Below are positions 50,910 to 60,443 of a DNA stretch of 64,000 nt, piece by piece (position 1 is the stretch's first letter; every line of letters starts with the position of its first letter). The position numbers were made by a program, and so were the translations under genes. The DNA lies in assembly GCF_003095375.1 (NCBI RefSeq), contig NZ_QEHR01000007.1, forward strand, positions 186,001 through 250,000. Reading direction: 5' to 3'. The notes beneath the pieces were generated by a model that was not told the DNA's origin, searched no databases, and was given only the letters and a program-made list of their open reading frames with translations. Origin of the DNA: Marixanthomonas spongiae (GTDB lineage Bacteria; Bacteroidota; Bacteroidia; Flavobacteriales; Flavobacteriaceae).

Positions 50910-52220
50910 TTATTCTATACGTGAAATCTTCGCGCCAATTTTTCGCAAGCGTTCATCTATATTTTCATACCCGCGGTCTATCTGTTCAATATTGTGAATG
51001 GTTGAAACCCCTTTTGCCGAAAGCGCGGCAATCAATAGTGAAATACCGGCCCGTATATCTGGCGACACCATGGTCGTCGCTTTAAGCGTAGATTTAAAGT
51101 TATGACCAATAACAGTGGCACGGTGTGGATCGCACAATATAATTTTAGCCCCCATATCGATTAACTTGTCAACAAAAAACAAGCGGCTTTCAAACATTTT
51201 TTGATGTATGAGCACACTGCCTTTTGCCTGAGTGCACACGACGAGGACAATACTTAATAAATCAGGCGTAAAACCCGGCCAAGGAGCATCGGCCACCGTT
51301 AAAATAGAGCCGTCTATATAGCCTTGAATTTCATATTCTTCTTGAGCGGGAATATAAATGTCGTCCCCCTTTTTTTCAAGGGTGATGCCTAACTTTCTAA
51401 ACGTATCAGGAATCAATCCCAGGTTTTTCCAACTCACGTCTTTTATGGTCAATTCGCTTTGCGTCATAGCGGCAAGCCCAATCCAGCTTCCTATTTCAAT
51501 CATATCGGGAAGGATGCGGTGGTGGCATCCTCCCAAGCTTTCCACGCCTTCAATGGTCAACAGGTTGGAGCCCACGCCGCTAATTTTGGCGCCCATGGCG
51601 TTCAGCATATTACAAAGCTGCTGTAAATAAGGTTCACAAGCTGCATTGTAAACCGTTGTCGTGCCTTTGGCCATTACGGCCGCCATGACAATGTTGGCGG
51701 TACCCGTTACCGAAGCTTGGTCCAGCAACATATAGGTTCCCTTCAATCCGTTTGGGGCTTCCACCCCATAAAAGCGCTCCTCCTTGTTGTACCGAAATTT
51801 TGCTCCTAATTTTATAAAACCTTCAAAATGCGTATCCAACCTTCTGCGGCCAATTTTATCGCCGCCGGGTCGCGGAATATATCCTTTGCCAAACCTTGCC
51901 AACAGTGGCCCCACGATCATTATGGAACCGCGAAGTGAGCTTCCTTCTTTTTTAAATAGTTCTGATTCTAAGTACTCCAGCTTCAGGTCGTCTGCCCTAA
52001 ACGCATACTTGCCCTTGCCGTGCTTTTGTATTTTTACGCCCAAATTGCCAAGGATACCGATCAATTTATTCACGTCCCGGATATCGGGAATGTTATCGAT
52101 CACTACCTCTTCGGGGGTTAACAAAACGGCACAAAGTATTTGCAAGGCCTCGTTTTTGGCACCTTGCGGACGGATTTCACCTTTCAGTTTATGTCCGCCT
52201 TCAATTTGAAAAGTTCCCAT
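50910..52220 (-). CDS. murA: UDP-N-acetylglucosamine 1-carboxyvinyltransferase
   Basis: 436 aa, first committed step of peptidoglycan synthesis. N-terminal GGHKLKGEIRPQGAKNEALQ, with Lys22/Asn23 of the active site, and PLLARFGKGYIPRPGGDKIG. The residue aligned with E. coli Cys115 is Asp121 (GGD), the variant known to keep activity while resisting fosfomycin alkylation. The DUF4290 gene begins 21 bp upstream, so they are co-transcribed. Confidence 0.96.
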   Translation of the reverse strand: MGTFQIEGGHKLKGEIRPQGAKNEALQILCAVLLTPEEVVIDNIPDIRDVNKLIGILGNLGVKIQKHGKGKYAFRADDLKLEYLESELFKKEGSSLRGSIMIVGPLLARFGKGYIPRPGGDKIGRRRLDTHFEGFIKLGAKFRYNKEERFYGVEAPNGLKGTYMLLDQASVTGTANIVMAAVMAKGTTTVYNAACEPYLQQLCNMLNAMGAKISGVGSNLLTIEGVESLGGCHHRILPDMIEIGSWIGLAAMTQSELTIKDVSWKNLGLIPDTFRKLGITLEKKGDDIYIPAQEEYEIQGYIDGSILTVADAPWPGFTPDLLSIVLVVCTQAKGSVLIHQKMFESRLFFVDKLIDMGAKIILCDPHRATVIGHNFKSTLKATTMVSPDIRAGISLLIAALSAKGVSTIHNIEQIDRGYENIDERLRKIGAKISRIE

Positions 52221-52241
52221 AAAAAGCTGGTTGAAAGTAGG

Positions 52242-52865
52242 TTAATTTCGTTTTCGGCCACGCGTGTTCTTGTGCGATTTTTTATACCGCTTTTTGTTCT
52301 TCATCAGGTCTTTCGCTTCAGAAAGGTCTTCATCACTGTTCTTAAGGTTTATTTTTCCACCTGAAAGTTCGTACAAATGAGAAAAGATCACCTCGTCATC
52401 CACTGTGTCTTTGTTCCAATTAAGGAAGCATTTTTTCATATGGTTGGCAATGGTTAGGATCAAGCCTTCTTTTTTATCGCCTTCTTCCCAACTGTTGGCC
52501 ACATCGATCATACGTTTTATGTTGTTTCCGTAGAACCTGTATTTAGGATGGTTTTGCGGATAAGGTAGTGGCTGTGGCGGTTCTGCCAATTCTTCGCGGG
52601 AAGGTTTTGGAAATGGCGAATCAACATCCAATTTAAAATCGGACATAATAATCAGCTGGTCCCAGAGTTTGTGTTGAAAATCGGGCACGTCGCGCAAATG
52701 CGGGTTTAGATTTCCCATAACAGCTATGATGCTCTTGGCGCTTTTATTTCGTGCTTCGCGGTCTTCGATAGAGACGGCGTGTTCTACCATTTTCTGAATG
52801 TGGCGCCCATATTCTGGTATGATTAAATGGGGGCGTTCGGTATTGTATTCTATGTTATCTAACAA
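52242..52865 (-). CDS. DUF4290 protein
   Basis: 207 aa from a TTG start (MLDNIEYNTERPHLIIPEYG). The sequence HIQKMVEHAVSIEDREARNK and GNLNPHLRDVPDFQHKLWDQ are hallmarks of this Bacteroidota-specific family, usually next to murA. A very basic C-terminus (KNKKRYKKSHKNTRGRKR) suggests nucleic-acid or ribosome contact. Function unknown. Confidence 0.9.
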   Translation of the reverse strand: MLDNIEYNTERPHLIIPEYGRHIQKMVEHAVSIEDREARNKSAKSIIAVMGNLNPHLRDVPDFQHKLWDQLIIMSDFKLDVDSPFPKPSREELAEPPQPLPYPQNHPKYRFYGNNIKRMIDVANSWEEGDKKEGLILTIANHMKKCFLNWNKDTVDDEVIFSHLYELSGGKINLKNSDEDLSEAKDLMKNKKRYKKSHKNTRGRKRN

Positions 52866-52923
52866 AATTAAAATTTTAAGGAAGTGTTCTTCTCGAAGTA
52901 ATTATGCCTGCAAAATACTAAAA

Positions 52924-53214
52924 TTATAGTGAAATGACGCCGTCCACTTCAGAAACTTGCAAATATTTCTCAATTACGGCATCGGGTGAGTCCATGGTCA
53001 CCTTAATTGATAAACTGGTATAGTTCCCTTTTGAAGAATCCCGGGTGTTGATCATGGCACCTGTTTCATCGAAAATGGCTTCAATCTCGGCTATTTTTTC
53101 CAAACTGGAAGGAACGATAAATTTATAGAGGTATTCTGAAGGCCAAGTAGTATGGGCTTCCAGCTGTTCGCGGAGCCGGTTGTAAAACGCTTCGGTCTTG
53201 TTGTTTTCTTTCAT
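52924..53214 (-). CDS. DUF493 family protein
   Basis: 96 aa from the ATG at 53214; the longer ORF from 53307 adds a leader overlapping the divergent gene. YLYKFIVPSSLEKIAEIEAI and TSLSIKVTMDSPDAVIEKYL match the DUF493/YbeD ferredoxin-like fold, proposed as a small regulatory (ACT-like) protein. Confidence 0.88.
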   Translation of the reverse strand: MKENNKTEAFYNRLREQLEAHTTWPSEYLYKFIVPSSLEKIAEIEAIFDETGAMINTRDSSKGNYTSLSIKVTMDSPDAVIEKYLQVSEVDGVISL

Positions 53215-53297
53215 GGAGTTATTTCTAGTTAAGAGTACAAAGGTACACCTTTCAGTATCAATAAATATTTGTTTACTTTGCACAAAAACCATTCCGC

Positions 53298-53843
53298 TTG
53301 AAAACAAAACGAATTGTAATCACCGGAGGTCCCGGCACTGGAAAAACCACTTTGATCGATGCGCTCGAGAAAAAAGGATACCACTGCCTGCCAGAAGTAT
53401 CTAGGGAAATCACAAAACAAGCACAGCAAAAAGGCGTGGAACAGTTGTTTTTGACCGATCCTATATTGTTCAGCAAACGGTTGTTGGAAGGACGGTTGCA
53501 ACAATTTAAAGACGCAAATCAATACGAAGCACCATTTTTGTTCTACGATCGGGGCTTGCCCGATGTAACTGCCTACATGGACTATGCCAAAACTGCATAT
53601 CCTGAAAGCTTTACCAACCAATGCGAAGAGCATAGATACGATAGTGTTTTTTTACTGCCTCCCTGGAAAAACATATACAAACAAGACAATGAACGCTACG
53701 AAAGTTTTGAAGAAGCCGAGAAAATTCATACTGCACTTTTAAAGGGGTATGAAAACTATGGTTATGACGTTCAATTGGTTCCAGTAGGTACTGTAGAAGA
53801 TCGGATTTCATACATACTTGATAATTTGAAACAAGCCCGTTGA
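53298..53843 (+). CDS. AAA-type ATP-binding protein (AAA_28)
   Basis: 181 aa from a TTG. Walker A GGPGTGKTTL (about 9-18), the aspartate-rich DRGLPDVTAYMDY (about 83-95) as Walker B-like element. Compact P-loop kinase/ATPase of the AAA_28 group; substrate unknown. It overlaps the recQ start by 4 bp. Confidence 0.8.
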   Translation: MKTKRIVITGGPGTGKTTLIDALEKKGYHCLPEVSREITKQAQQKGVEQLFLTDPILFSKRLLEGRLQQFKDANQYEAPFLFYDRGLPDVTAYMDYAKTAYPESFTNQCEEHRYDSVFLLPPWKNIYKQDNERYESFEEAEKIHTALLKGYENYGYDVQLVPVGTVEDRISYILDNLKQAR

Positions 53844-55738
53844 AAACACCACTGCAAATTCTGGAAAACTTTTGGGGCTTTACCTCCTTTAAACCAATGC
53901 AGGAGGAAATTATCGCTTCGGTTTTAAACGATAGGGACACCGTTGCCCTCTTGCCCACCGGTGGCGGGAAGTCGATGTGCTTTCAAATTCCAACGTTGAT
54001 AAAAGAAGGGACATGCATCGTGGTGTCGCCTTTGATTGCGTTGATGGCAGACCAGGTAAATGCTTTAAAAGACCGAGGTATCAAAGCCATGCACATTTCA
54101 GGAGGGATCTCGTTTTCAACCTTGCAAACCAGTATGGACAATATTTTGTATGGTAACTATAAATTTTTATACCTCTCGCCCGAACGCTTGCAACAAGAAC
54201 TCGTGCAGAACACCATTAGACAACTTAACGTAAGCTTGATTGCCGTGGACGAGGCCCATTGTATCTCGCAATGGGGTAACGATTTTCGTCCAGCTTATAA
54301 AAACATTACCGTTTTAAGGGAATTAAAGCCCTTGGCACCCATTGTTGCATTAACGGCAACGGCTACACCCGAGGTACTGGAAGACACCATCAACGAATTG
54401 AACTTAGAACTGCCGGCTGTTTTTAAAAACTCGTTTGTGCGTTCCAATTTAGCCTACAAAGTACATCAAGTTGATGACAAGCTCTACCATATAGAACAAC
54501 TGTTAAAAACCAATACCGGATCTGCTATAATCTATGTAAGAAGTAGGAAAAGTGCAGTTGAAACCAGCAACCATCTCAATAAACTGGAGCTTCGAAGCAC
54601 ATTTTACCACGGTGGGATCTCAAAAAAAGAAAAAGACGACCGCTTGGAACAATGGCGCAGCGGAAGCATTCCCACGATGGTGGCCACCAATGCTTTTGGC
54701 ATGGGCATCGACCATCCCAATGTGCGGTTTGTGATCCACATCCAACTACCCGAGAGTTTAGAAAGTTATTTTCAGGAAGCCGGTCGGGCTGGACGCGACG
54801 GCCAGTATGCCCAAGCCGTGGTGCTTTATAACGAGTATGACAAACAATTGGTTGAAAAACAATTCATTAAAGCGCTTCCCACGCCTAAGGACCTGAAAAA
54901 CATTTACCGGAAATTGAATAATTACTTTCAAATACCGTATGGCGAAGGGGAGTTTGAGCAGTTCAGTTTCAGTTTTACCGAATTTTGCAGCACCTATCAA
55001 CTAAACACCTTGCTGGCTTTCAACGCTTTAAACACTCTGGATAGGTTGGCCGTGATACAACTTTCAAAAGAGTTTGGCCGAAAATCGAACGTGCAGTTTT
55101 TAATGCCTTCGGAAAAAGTACTGAAATATTTTTCTGGCGATCCCACTGCCTCCATTATAGGGAAAACCATCCTTAGGCTGTACGGAGGGATTTTTGAAAT
55201 GCCCACGGGAATCAATTTAGAGCTGGTTTCAAAAAAAACCGGGCAATCGGTTGCGGCAATTATTTCGGCATTGCAGAAAATGGAACGCGATGGCGTAATT
55301 GAATTGCTTTTAAAGATTACCGATGCCACGATCACCTTTTTAAAACCCCGGGAAGACGACAAAACCATTAATGTGATCGCCAAGGAGGTGAAAAATCTGA
55401 ACGAGAAGAAAAAAAGACAAGTGGCTTCGGTTGTTCAGTATATTGAAAACGACCGCGAATGCCGTAGCGTTCAGTTGGTTTCCTATTTTGGCGATGTAGA
55501 AGCTAAAACCTGCGGAATCTGTTCGGTGTGCGCTTCCCAGAAAAATACGGCGAGCAAAAGTGAAATGGAGCATATTTCAGAAAAAATATTCCAATTGCTG
55601 GAAGAACGAGATATGGATGCCCGTGAACTGAAGGAAAAAAGTACTTTTGCAACCGAAAAGCTTATTTATGCCTTGCGTTTGCTCTTAGAAAGCGGCAAGG
55701 TAAAACTGAATACAAAAAACCAATATTACTTACATTGA
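53840..55738 (+). CDS. recQ: ATP-dependent DNA helicase RecQ
   Basis: 632 aa from a TTG start overlapping the previous stop. Motif I LPTGGGKSMCFQIP (about 38-51), DEAH box (VDEAHCISQWG), motif VI QEAGRAGRDG, and a zinc-binding CGICSVC (about 559). The C-terminal HRDC domain is absent or reduced. It unwinds DNA during recombination and fork repair; co-transcribed with fmt. Confidence 0.95.
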   Translation: MKTPLQILENFWGFTSFKPMQEEIIASVLNDRDTVALLPTGGGKSMCFQIPTLIKEGTCIVVSPLIALMADQVNALKDRGIKAMHISGGISFSTLQTSMDNILYGNYKFLYLSPERLQQELVQNTIRQLNVSLIAVDEAHCISQWGNDFRPAYKNITVLRELKPLAPIVALTATATPEVLEDTINELNLELPAVFKNSFVRSNLAYKVHQVDDKLYHIEQLLKTNTGSAIIYVRSRKSAVETSNHLNKLELRSTFYHGGISKKEKDDRLEQWRSGSIPTMVATNAFGMGIDHPNVRFVIHIQLPESLESYFQEAGRAGRDGQYAQAVVLYNEYDKQLVEKQFIKALPTPKDLKNIYRKLNNYFQIPYGEGEFEQFSFSFTEFCSTYQLNTLLAFNALNTLDRLAVIQLSKEFGRKSNVQFLMPSEKVLKYFSGDPTASIIGKTILRLYGGIFEMPTGINLELVSKKTGQSVAAIISALQKMERDGVIELLLKITDATITFLKPREDDKTINVIAKEVKNLNEKKKRQVASVVQYIENDRECRSVQLVSYFGDVEAKTCGICSVCASQKNTASKSEMEHISEKIFQLLEERDMDARELKEKSTFATEKLIYALRLLLESGKVKLNTKNQYYLH

Positions 55739-56685
55739 TGAGAGATTTACGCATTGTTTTTATGGGCACGCCCGATTTTGCCGTTGGCGTATTAAAAAAA
55801 TTGCTGGAAGAGGGAAAAAACATCGTTGGTGTGGTTACAGCCCCCGATAGGCCTGCCGGCAGGGGACGAAAATTGAAACCTTCTGCCGTAAAGGAATTTG
55901 CACTGTCAAAAAACCTGCCCGTTTTGCAACCTACAAAGCTAAAAGAGGAGGCGTTTTTGACCCAATTGAAAACCTTGGAAGCCAATTTACAGATTGTTGT
56001 GGCTTTCCGTATGCTGCCCAAAGTAGTCTGGAATATGCCCGAATACGGCACGTTCAACCTACATGCTTCCCTCCTGCCCCATTACCGTGGTGCTGCGCCT
56101 ATAAACTGGGCCATTATGAACCAGGAGAAAGAAACGGGCGTTACCACATTTTTCATCGATGAAAAAATAGATACCGGGGCGGTAATCTTAAAAGAAGTGG
56201 TTCCCATTTCGGAAATTGAAACGGCCGGGACCTTGCACGATACCTTAATGGCCCTTGGCAGCGAACTGGTTGTGAAAACCGTTTCCTTAATTGAAGCGGG
56301 CCAAGCAACTGCTATTGCACAAAACCAAGACAGTATCTTGCAAGAAGCCCCAAAGCTAACTTCTGAAAACACCCGCATAAACTGGAACAACACCGTAGAG
56401 CAGATCGATGCCTTTATAAGGGGGCTGTCCCCTTATCCGGTAGCTTGGAGCGTACTCAAGAATGATAGTGAAACCTTAAAAGCAAAAATTTATTCGGCAA
56501 GTAAAGAAAGTGTTGCTCACAACGAGAAACCCGGTACCATAACCACCGATAAAAAGCACGTGAGGGTGGCCGCAAAAAACGGGTATATATATATTAAAGA
56601 CATGCAATTACCGGGAAAACGAAAAATGGACATTGCCTCGCTCTTAAATGGTTTTTCTTTTGCAAAAGACGCAAAATTGGTGTAA
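55738..56685 (+). CDS. fmt: Methionyl-tRNA formyltransferase
   Basis: 315 aa from the ATG at 55738, overlapping the recQ stop. RIVFMGTPDFAV at the N-terminus, the formyl-donor loop NLHASLLPHYRGAAPINWAI (about 104-123) and the C-terminal OB-like domain. It formylates initiator Met-tRNA. Confidence 0.96.
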   Translation: MRDLRIVFMGTPDFAVGVLKKLLEEGKNIVGVVTAPDRPAGRGRKLKPSAVKEFALSKNLPVLQPTKLKEEAFLTQLKTLEANLQIVVAFRMLPKVVWNMPEYGTFNLHASLLPHYRGAAPINWAIMNQEKETGVTTFFIDEKIDTGAVILKEVVPISEIETAGTLHDTLMALGSELVVKTVSLIEAGQATAIAQNQDSILQEAPKLTSENTRINWNNTVEQIDAFIRGLSPYPVAWSVLKNDSETLKAKIYSASKESVAHNEKPGTITTDKKHVRVAAKNGYIYIKDMQLPGKRKMDIASLLNGFSFAKDAKLV

Positions 56686-56789
56686 GCCCTTGTCATTGCT
56701 CATGTTGTTAAAATGAACAGAAAATTGGCTTTGGTTGTTAACAAACTGCCAAAGTTATTAACAAAAACCCCGATTTAGCACGCCATTCC

Positions 56790-56819
56790 TTGCATGAACC
56801 GATAATCCGTTTAAATTTG
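56790..56819 (+). promoter_or_regulatory. Bacteroidota-type promoter of the HU gene
   Basis: TTG at 56790-56792, a 19-bp spacer, and TAAATTTG at 56812-56819; the ATG follows 51 bp later. Confidence 0.75.
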
Positions 56820-56870
56820 TAGAGCATTTAAATAAAGTTTAACCAACAATTTAATTTTAAAAATTAAACT

Positions 56871-57143
56871 ATGAACAAATCAGATTTAATCGACGCAATG
56901 GCAGAAGATGCCGGAATTACAAAAGCAGCTGCCAAAAAAGCATTGGAGTCTTTCCTAGAAAACGTAGAGGGAGCACTTAAAAAAGGAAACAGAGTATCGT
57001 TAGTAGGATTCGGTTCTTGGTCAGTATCTAGAAGAGCTGCCCGTGAAGGTAGAAACCCTCAAACAGGTAAAACCATTAAAATCGCTGCTAAAAACGTAGT
57101 TAAGTTTAAAGCAGGATCAGATTTACAGAGCGCTGTAAACTAA
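56871..57143 (+). CDS. hup: HU-family DNA-binding protein
   Basis: 90 aa, MNKSDLIDAMAEDAGITKAA with the HU signature GFGSWSVSRRAAREGRNPQT near 46. Highly expressed nucleoid protein by its codon use, strong promoter and terminator. Confidence 0.96.
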   Translation: MNKSDLIDAMAEDAGITKAAAKKALESFLENVEGALKKGNRVSLVGFGSWSVSRRAAREGRNPQTGKTIKIAAKNVVKFKAGSDLQSAVN

Positions 57144-57169
57144 GCAAGAAATTGCCTACTTTAAAACAG

Positions 57170-57193
57170 ACCCTGCCTTTGGCGGGGTTTTTT
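57170..57193 (+). terminator. Terminator after the HU gene
   Basis: CCCTGCC pairs with GGCGGGG with one G-T pair around TTT, then a run of seven or more T. Confidence 0.85.
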
Positions 57194-57277
57194 TATGGGT
57201 TTTTCTATGCAATAAATATCCGTATGAGTTGGATATTCAAAAATTAATGTTTAGATTTATTTTACAAAATTTCCTGC

Positions 57278-57838
57278 ATGACTACTCTTAAACCATCCAA
57301 AGGATTATTATTAGTAGCAGAACCTTCTATTATTGGGGATGTTTCTTTTAACAGGTCGGTCGTTTTGTTGGCCGAACACAACCATGAGGGATCCGTTGGA
57401 TTTATCCTCAACAAACCCCTTGAATATACCTTAAAAGATTTTATTCCCGAAGTGAGCTCAGAGCTCCCGGTTTACAATGGTGGCCCAGTTGAACAGGATA
57501 ACCTCTACTTTATTCACCGCATCCCGGCATTGATTCCCAACAGTATTGAAATATCCAACGGTATTTATTGGGGCGGTGATTTTAATTCGGTGATGGATCT
57601 ATTGCTTCAGGAAAAGATAGACGACTCACAGATTCGGTTCTTTTTAGGCTATTCGGGTTGGGAAAGCACGCAATTAGAGCAGGAACTGCAGCTCAACAGT
57701 TGGGTGGTTGCAGCCAATGAGTATAAAAACGAAATCATTGGTAAACCTTACGCCAATTTCTGGAAAGAAAAAATGATCGAGTTTGGTGGCGATTACCTTA
57801 TTTGGTCCAATTCGCCCGAAAACCCTACTTACAACTAA
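57278..57838 (+). CDS. YqgE/AlgH family protein
   Basis: 186 aa. GLLLVAEPSIIGDVSFNRSV and GSVGFILNKPLEYTLKDF, VYNGGPVEQDNLYFIHRIP match the UPF0301/AlgH fold. Function not established. Its stop codon (57836-57838) overlaps the stop of the converging aminotransferase gene. Confidence 0.94.
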   Translation: MTTLKPSKGLLLVAEPSIIGDVSFNRSVVLLAEHNHEGSVGFILNKPLEYTLKDFIPEVSSELPVYNGGPVEQDNLYFIHRIPALIPNSIEISNGIYWGGDFNSVMDLLLQEKIDDSQIRFFLGYSGWESTQLEQELQLNSWVVAANEYKNEIIGKPYANFWKEKMIEFGGDYLIWSNSPENPTYN

Positions 57839-58677
57839 GCCAACCGCGCTTTTACGTTCAGTTTTGCCAACAATTCCTTGGCAACATCATTTCTATATTC
57901 TTTTTTGCGGTATTTTGAAACAGGCTGTATTCCTGTAATGACATTGGTTATAAAAATCTCGTCTGCTTTTTGGAGCTCAAAAGGGGAAACCGATGCCTCT
58001 TCTAAAATATAATCGGGCAGCTGCCCCAAAATCTTAATGATCTGCTTTCTTAGGATGCCATTTAAACAACCATCTTGAATAGGAGGTGTTTTTATTTTAT
58101 AATCGTTCACTAAAAAAATATTTCCGTTCAGGGCCTCCACCACTTGTTTTTTTTCATTCAGCAACAAACAATTGGCATAGTTGTTTTCTTGCGCATAGAC
58201 ACTTCCCAAAACGTTCAATATCTTGTTATTGGTTTTTAATGTGGAAAGCATCCCAGAATAAGCATAATGGTCTTTGAACAATTCAATTTCATAAAAAGAA
58301 TCGCTCAAGGTATAAAATGGGGTGTCTAAAACTTCCGAAGAAATTAAAAAACCTACCTCATTGGTTGTGGGGGAATACTTTCCTCCGGTTTTTCGCCACA
58401 CCAATATCTTTGCCCGAAAAGCCCCATTGTTACCATCTTGGGCACGAATGGTTTCCAAAACCTGTTCTTCTAAATATTCTGGCGTAAAACTCATAGGGAT
58501 TTCCATGCGCAACATTCGCATAGAAGCCATTAATCGAAAATAATGATCTTCCCAAAAGTAAATTTTGCCCCCAGAAACGCGAAGTGTTTCAAAAACAGCA
58601 TCGCCATAGTTGAGGCCGCGGTTATCGGGCAATATCCCTGTGTTGGTTTGTTGCAGTGTTCCGTTGAAATTGATCAT
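57835..58677 (-). CDS. Aminotransferase class IV (4-amino-4-deoxychorismate lyase/BCAT-like)
   Basis: 280 aa from the ATG at 58677 (MINFNGTLQQTNTG). GDAVFETLRVSGGKI, LSTLKTNNKILNVLG with the PLP lysine and ALNGNIFLVNDYKIKTPP mark fold-type IV enzymes. Either folate-pathway lyase or branched-chain aminotransferase; the size and sequence favour the former. It is convergent with YqgE. Confidence 0.85.
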   Translation of the reverse strand: MINFNGTLQQTNTGILPDNRGLNYGDAVFETLRVSGGKIYFWEDHYFRLMASMRMLRMEIPMSFTPEYLEEQVLETIRAQDGNNGAFRAKILVWRKTGGKYSPTTNEVGFLISSEVLDTPFYTLSDSFYEIELFKDHYAYSGMLSTLKTNNKILNVLGSVYAQENNYANCLLLNEKKQVVEALNGNIFLVNDYKIKTPPIQDGCLNGILRKQIIKILGQLPDYILEEASVSPFELQKADEIFITNVITGIQPVSKYRKKEYRNDVAKELLAKLNVKARLA

Positions 58678-58750
58678 GAAAAAAGCCGTTTTTACTTTGA
58701 AACATTTCAAAATAATACGGCGCAAATATACTATAAAAAGGAAGGATTCC

Positions 58751-59137
58751 TTAGGTAGAACCCAATACCTGTTTTAAATCTGAAACCATGTTGTCCCATA
58801 ACATTTTCCCTTCATCTACCTCGTCTTCTTCGGCATAATCGGTGATCATCAAGGAAACGTCTTTGGTAATTTCGTCCACTTGAATGCGCAGTTCAAAATA
58901 GTAATCGGTGTCTTCGTCGTCAACCCAACGGAACTTGATGCGCTCTCCGCTTTTCTTGCCTAATAATTTGGCTTTTTCTTCACTGCCCTCCCAGATAAAG
59001 GTAAAATATTCGCCACGGGAGTTCACGTTATCGGCATACCATTCGCTCATCCCCGAAGGCGTGGAAATATACTGGTACAGCAACGATGGGGACACCTGTA
59101 TGGGGAACTCCATCTCGTATTTTATTTTGTCTTCCAT
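58751..59137 (-). CDS. START-like (SRPBCC/AHSA1) domain protein
   Basis: 128 aa, EFPIQVSPSLLYQYISTPSG and SEWYADNVNSRGEYFTFIWE, a standard small Bacteroidota START-like protein. Acidic C-terminal region (DYAEEDEVDEGKMLWDNM). Role unknown. Confidence 0.88.
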   Translation of the reverse strand: MEDKIKYEMEFPIQVSPSLLYQYISTPSGMSEWYADNVNSRGEYFTFIWEGSEEKAKLLGKKSGERIKFRWVDDEDTDYYFELRIQVDEITKDVSLMITDYAEEDEVDEGKMLWDNMVSDLKQVLGST

Positions 59138-59444
59138 AGTTTTTCTGTTAGTTAGAGCCCAATATATAGATTAAAATCCAGTATTGAAAAGAAAGGGGAA
59201 CGATTTTTTTGTTTTGGGGTTCAATTTCGCAAGCCTTAAAATTATATCAGAAACCACCCTGAGAAGCCGAAACATCAAAAAAAGTAATACCTTTAGTTAG
59301 TCTTTCACAATCAGAAGAATAGAAAAATCAATAGCACTTAACAACAATCATTATGAAATGACTTTTATTTCTTTGAAGAGCAATACGGTAAAATGACCAA
59401 ATATTTTCTTTTCAAAAATTGATGCAAAAAACAAACTGTTTTTT
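59138..59444. other. Intergenic region before tRNA-Met
   Basis: No ORF or repeat is supported; it ends in the tRNA promoter. Confidence 0.4.
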
Positions 59445-59475
59445 TTTGCACCACATTAATTTGTTTCTATCTTTG
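59445..59475 (+). promoter_or_regulatory. Bacteroidota-type promoter of tRNA-Met
   Basis: TTTG at 59445-59448, an exact 19-bp spacer and TATCTTTG at 59468-59475, about 48 bp before the tRNA. Confidence 0.85.
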
Positions 59476-59522
59476 CACCCGCATTTGCTTAAATAGCGCA
59501 AGTGCAACGAATCAACAAATTT

Positions 59523-59596
59523 GGCGAGGTAGCTCAGGTGGTTAGAGCGTCGGATTCATAACCCGGAGGTCAGGGGTTCAAGTCCCCTTCTCGCTA
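59523..59596 (+). tRNA. tRNA-Met (CAT)
   Basis: 74 nt. Acceptor GGCGAGG pairs with TCTCGCT (two G-T pairs), D arm AGCTCAGGTGGTTAGAGC, anticodon loop TTCATAA with CAT, T arm AGGGGTTCAAGTCCCCT. CCA is not encoded. No clear GGG pairs of initiator type in the anticodon stem, so elongator Met (or, less likely, lysidine-type Ile) is the call. Confidence 0.95.
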
Positions 59597-59599
59597 CAA

Positions 59600-59632
59600 C
59601 AAGCCTTCCTTAGTTTAAGGAGGGCTTTTTTG
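59600..59632 (+). terminator. Terminator after tRNA-Met
   Basis: AAGCCTTCCTTA (59601-59612) pairs with TTAAGGAGGGCTT with one G-T pair, followed by a T run. Confidence 0.8.
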
Positions 59633-59650
59633 TTTCCAAAACCATTATTA

Positions 59651-60400
59651 ATGAAAAATATAGTTGTTTTAAGCCTAATCTTGCTTGTTGTTACCTCCTG
59701 CTCCAAAGATGATTCACCTCATGAAGAAATAAACGAAACACCTACTGGGTTAAAGTTGGTTCAAGAAAAAACGATTTCTATCGAAAATGGTACGGAAAAA
59801 GTCGTTCACTTGTCAGAATACACCTATTACGATACTGGCAAGTTAAGAGAAGTTGAAAACACAACCGAAAATGGAACTTTTGTTTCCACTTACATCTATA
59901 CTGACCAGGCTATAAAAGTTGAATATTCAAATGGTGGTTATTGGGAGTTTATCCAGCAAGGAGATTTAATCGTTTCGAGTAGCTTATACAGTGACGATGA
60001 TGACTCCTATCCAACATGTTTTAAATATGAATATAATACAGACGAAGTATTAATATCTAGAGAAGAGATAAAAGGCGAGAATTTTTCTTGTTTTGTTAAA
60101 TACATCAATTATATAAACGGAAACCATCAAACCATAGAAGACAACTGCAACAATCTTAGAATTAAAAATGAATTTGACACTGCAAAAAATCCAAGTTATA
60201 CACTTGGCATCGATGCGATTATAAAATCATCAGGCATGTCTAAAAACAATGAGAAAAAAATCGTTTCCTATTATCTAACGCAAGGTACTAAATCAACCGA
60301 CAGCTTAACGTACAACTACAACGAAAACAATTATCCGGTAGAACGAAAAGTTTATCGCAACGGTACGTTAAAGTTTAGAACTGAATACACCTACAACTAA
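59651..60400 (+). CDS. Lipoprotein of unknown function
   Basis: 249 aa from the ATG at 59651. Lipobox LLVVTSC (Cys near 17) followed by SKDD, a common Bacteroidota outer-membrane lipoprotein export signal. The remainder is beta-rich with repeats of EYTYYDTGKLREVENTT and YNENNYPVERKVYRNGTLK, resembling RHS/YD-like or DUF4595 lipoproteins. AT-rich relative to its neighbours. Confidence 0.75.
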   Translation: MKNIVVLSLILLVVTSCSKDDSPHEEINETPTGLKLVQEKTISIENGTEKVVHLSEYTYYDTGKLREVENTTENGTFVSTYIYTDQAIKVEYSNGGYWEFIQQGDLIVSSSLYSDDDDSYPTCFKYEYNTDEVLISREEIKGENFSCFVKYINYINGNHQTIEDNCNNLRIKNEFDTAKNPSYTLGIDAIIKSSGMSKNNEKKIVSYYLTQGTKSTDSLTYNYNENNYPVERKVYRNGTLKFRTEYTYN

Positions 60401-60443
60401 TTCTTATGGGTATTTTTTATGAAAGACTGTTAAGGATTAAGGT

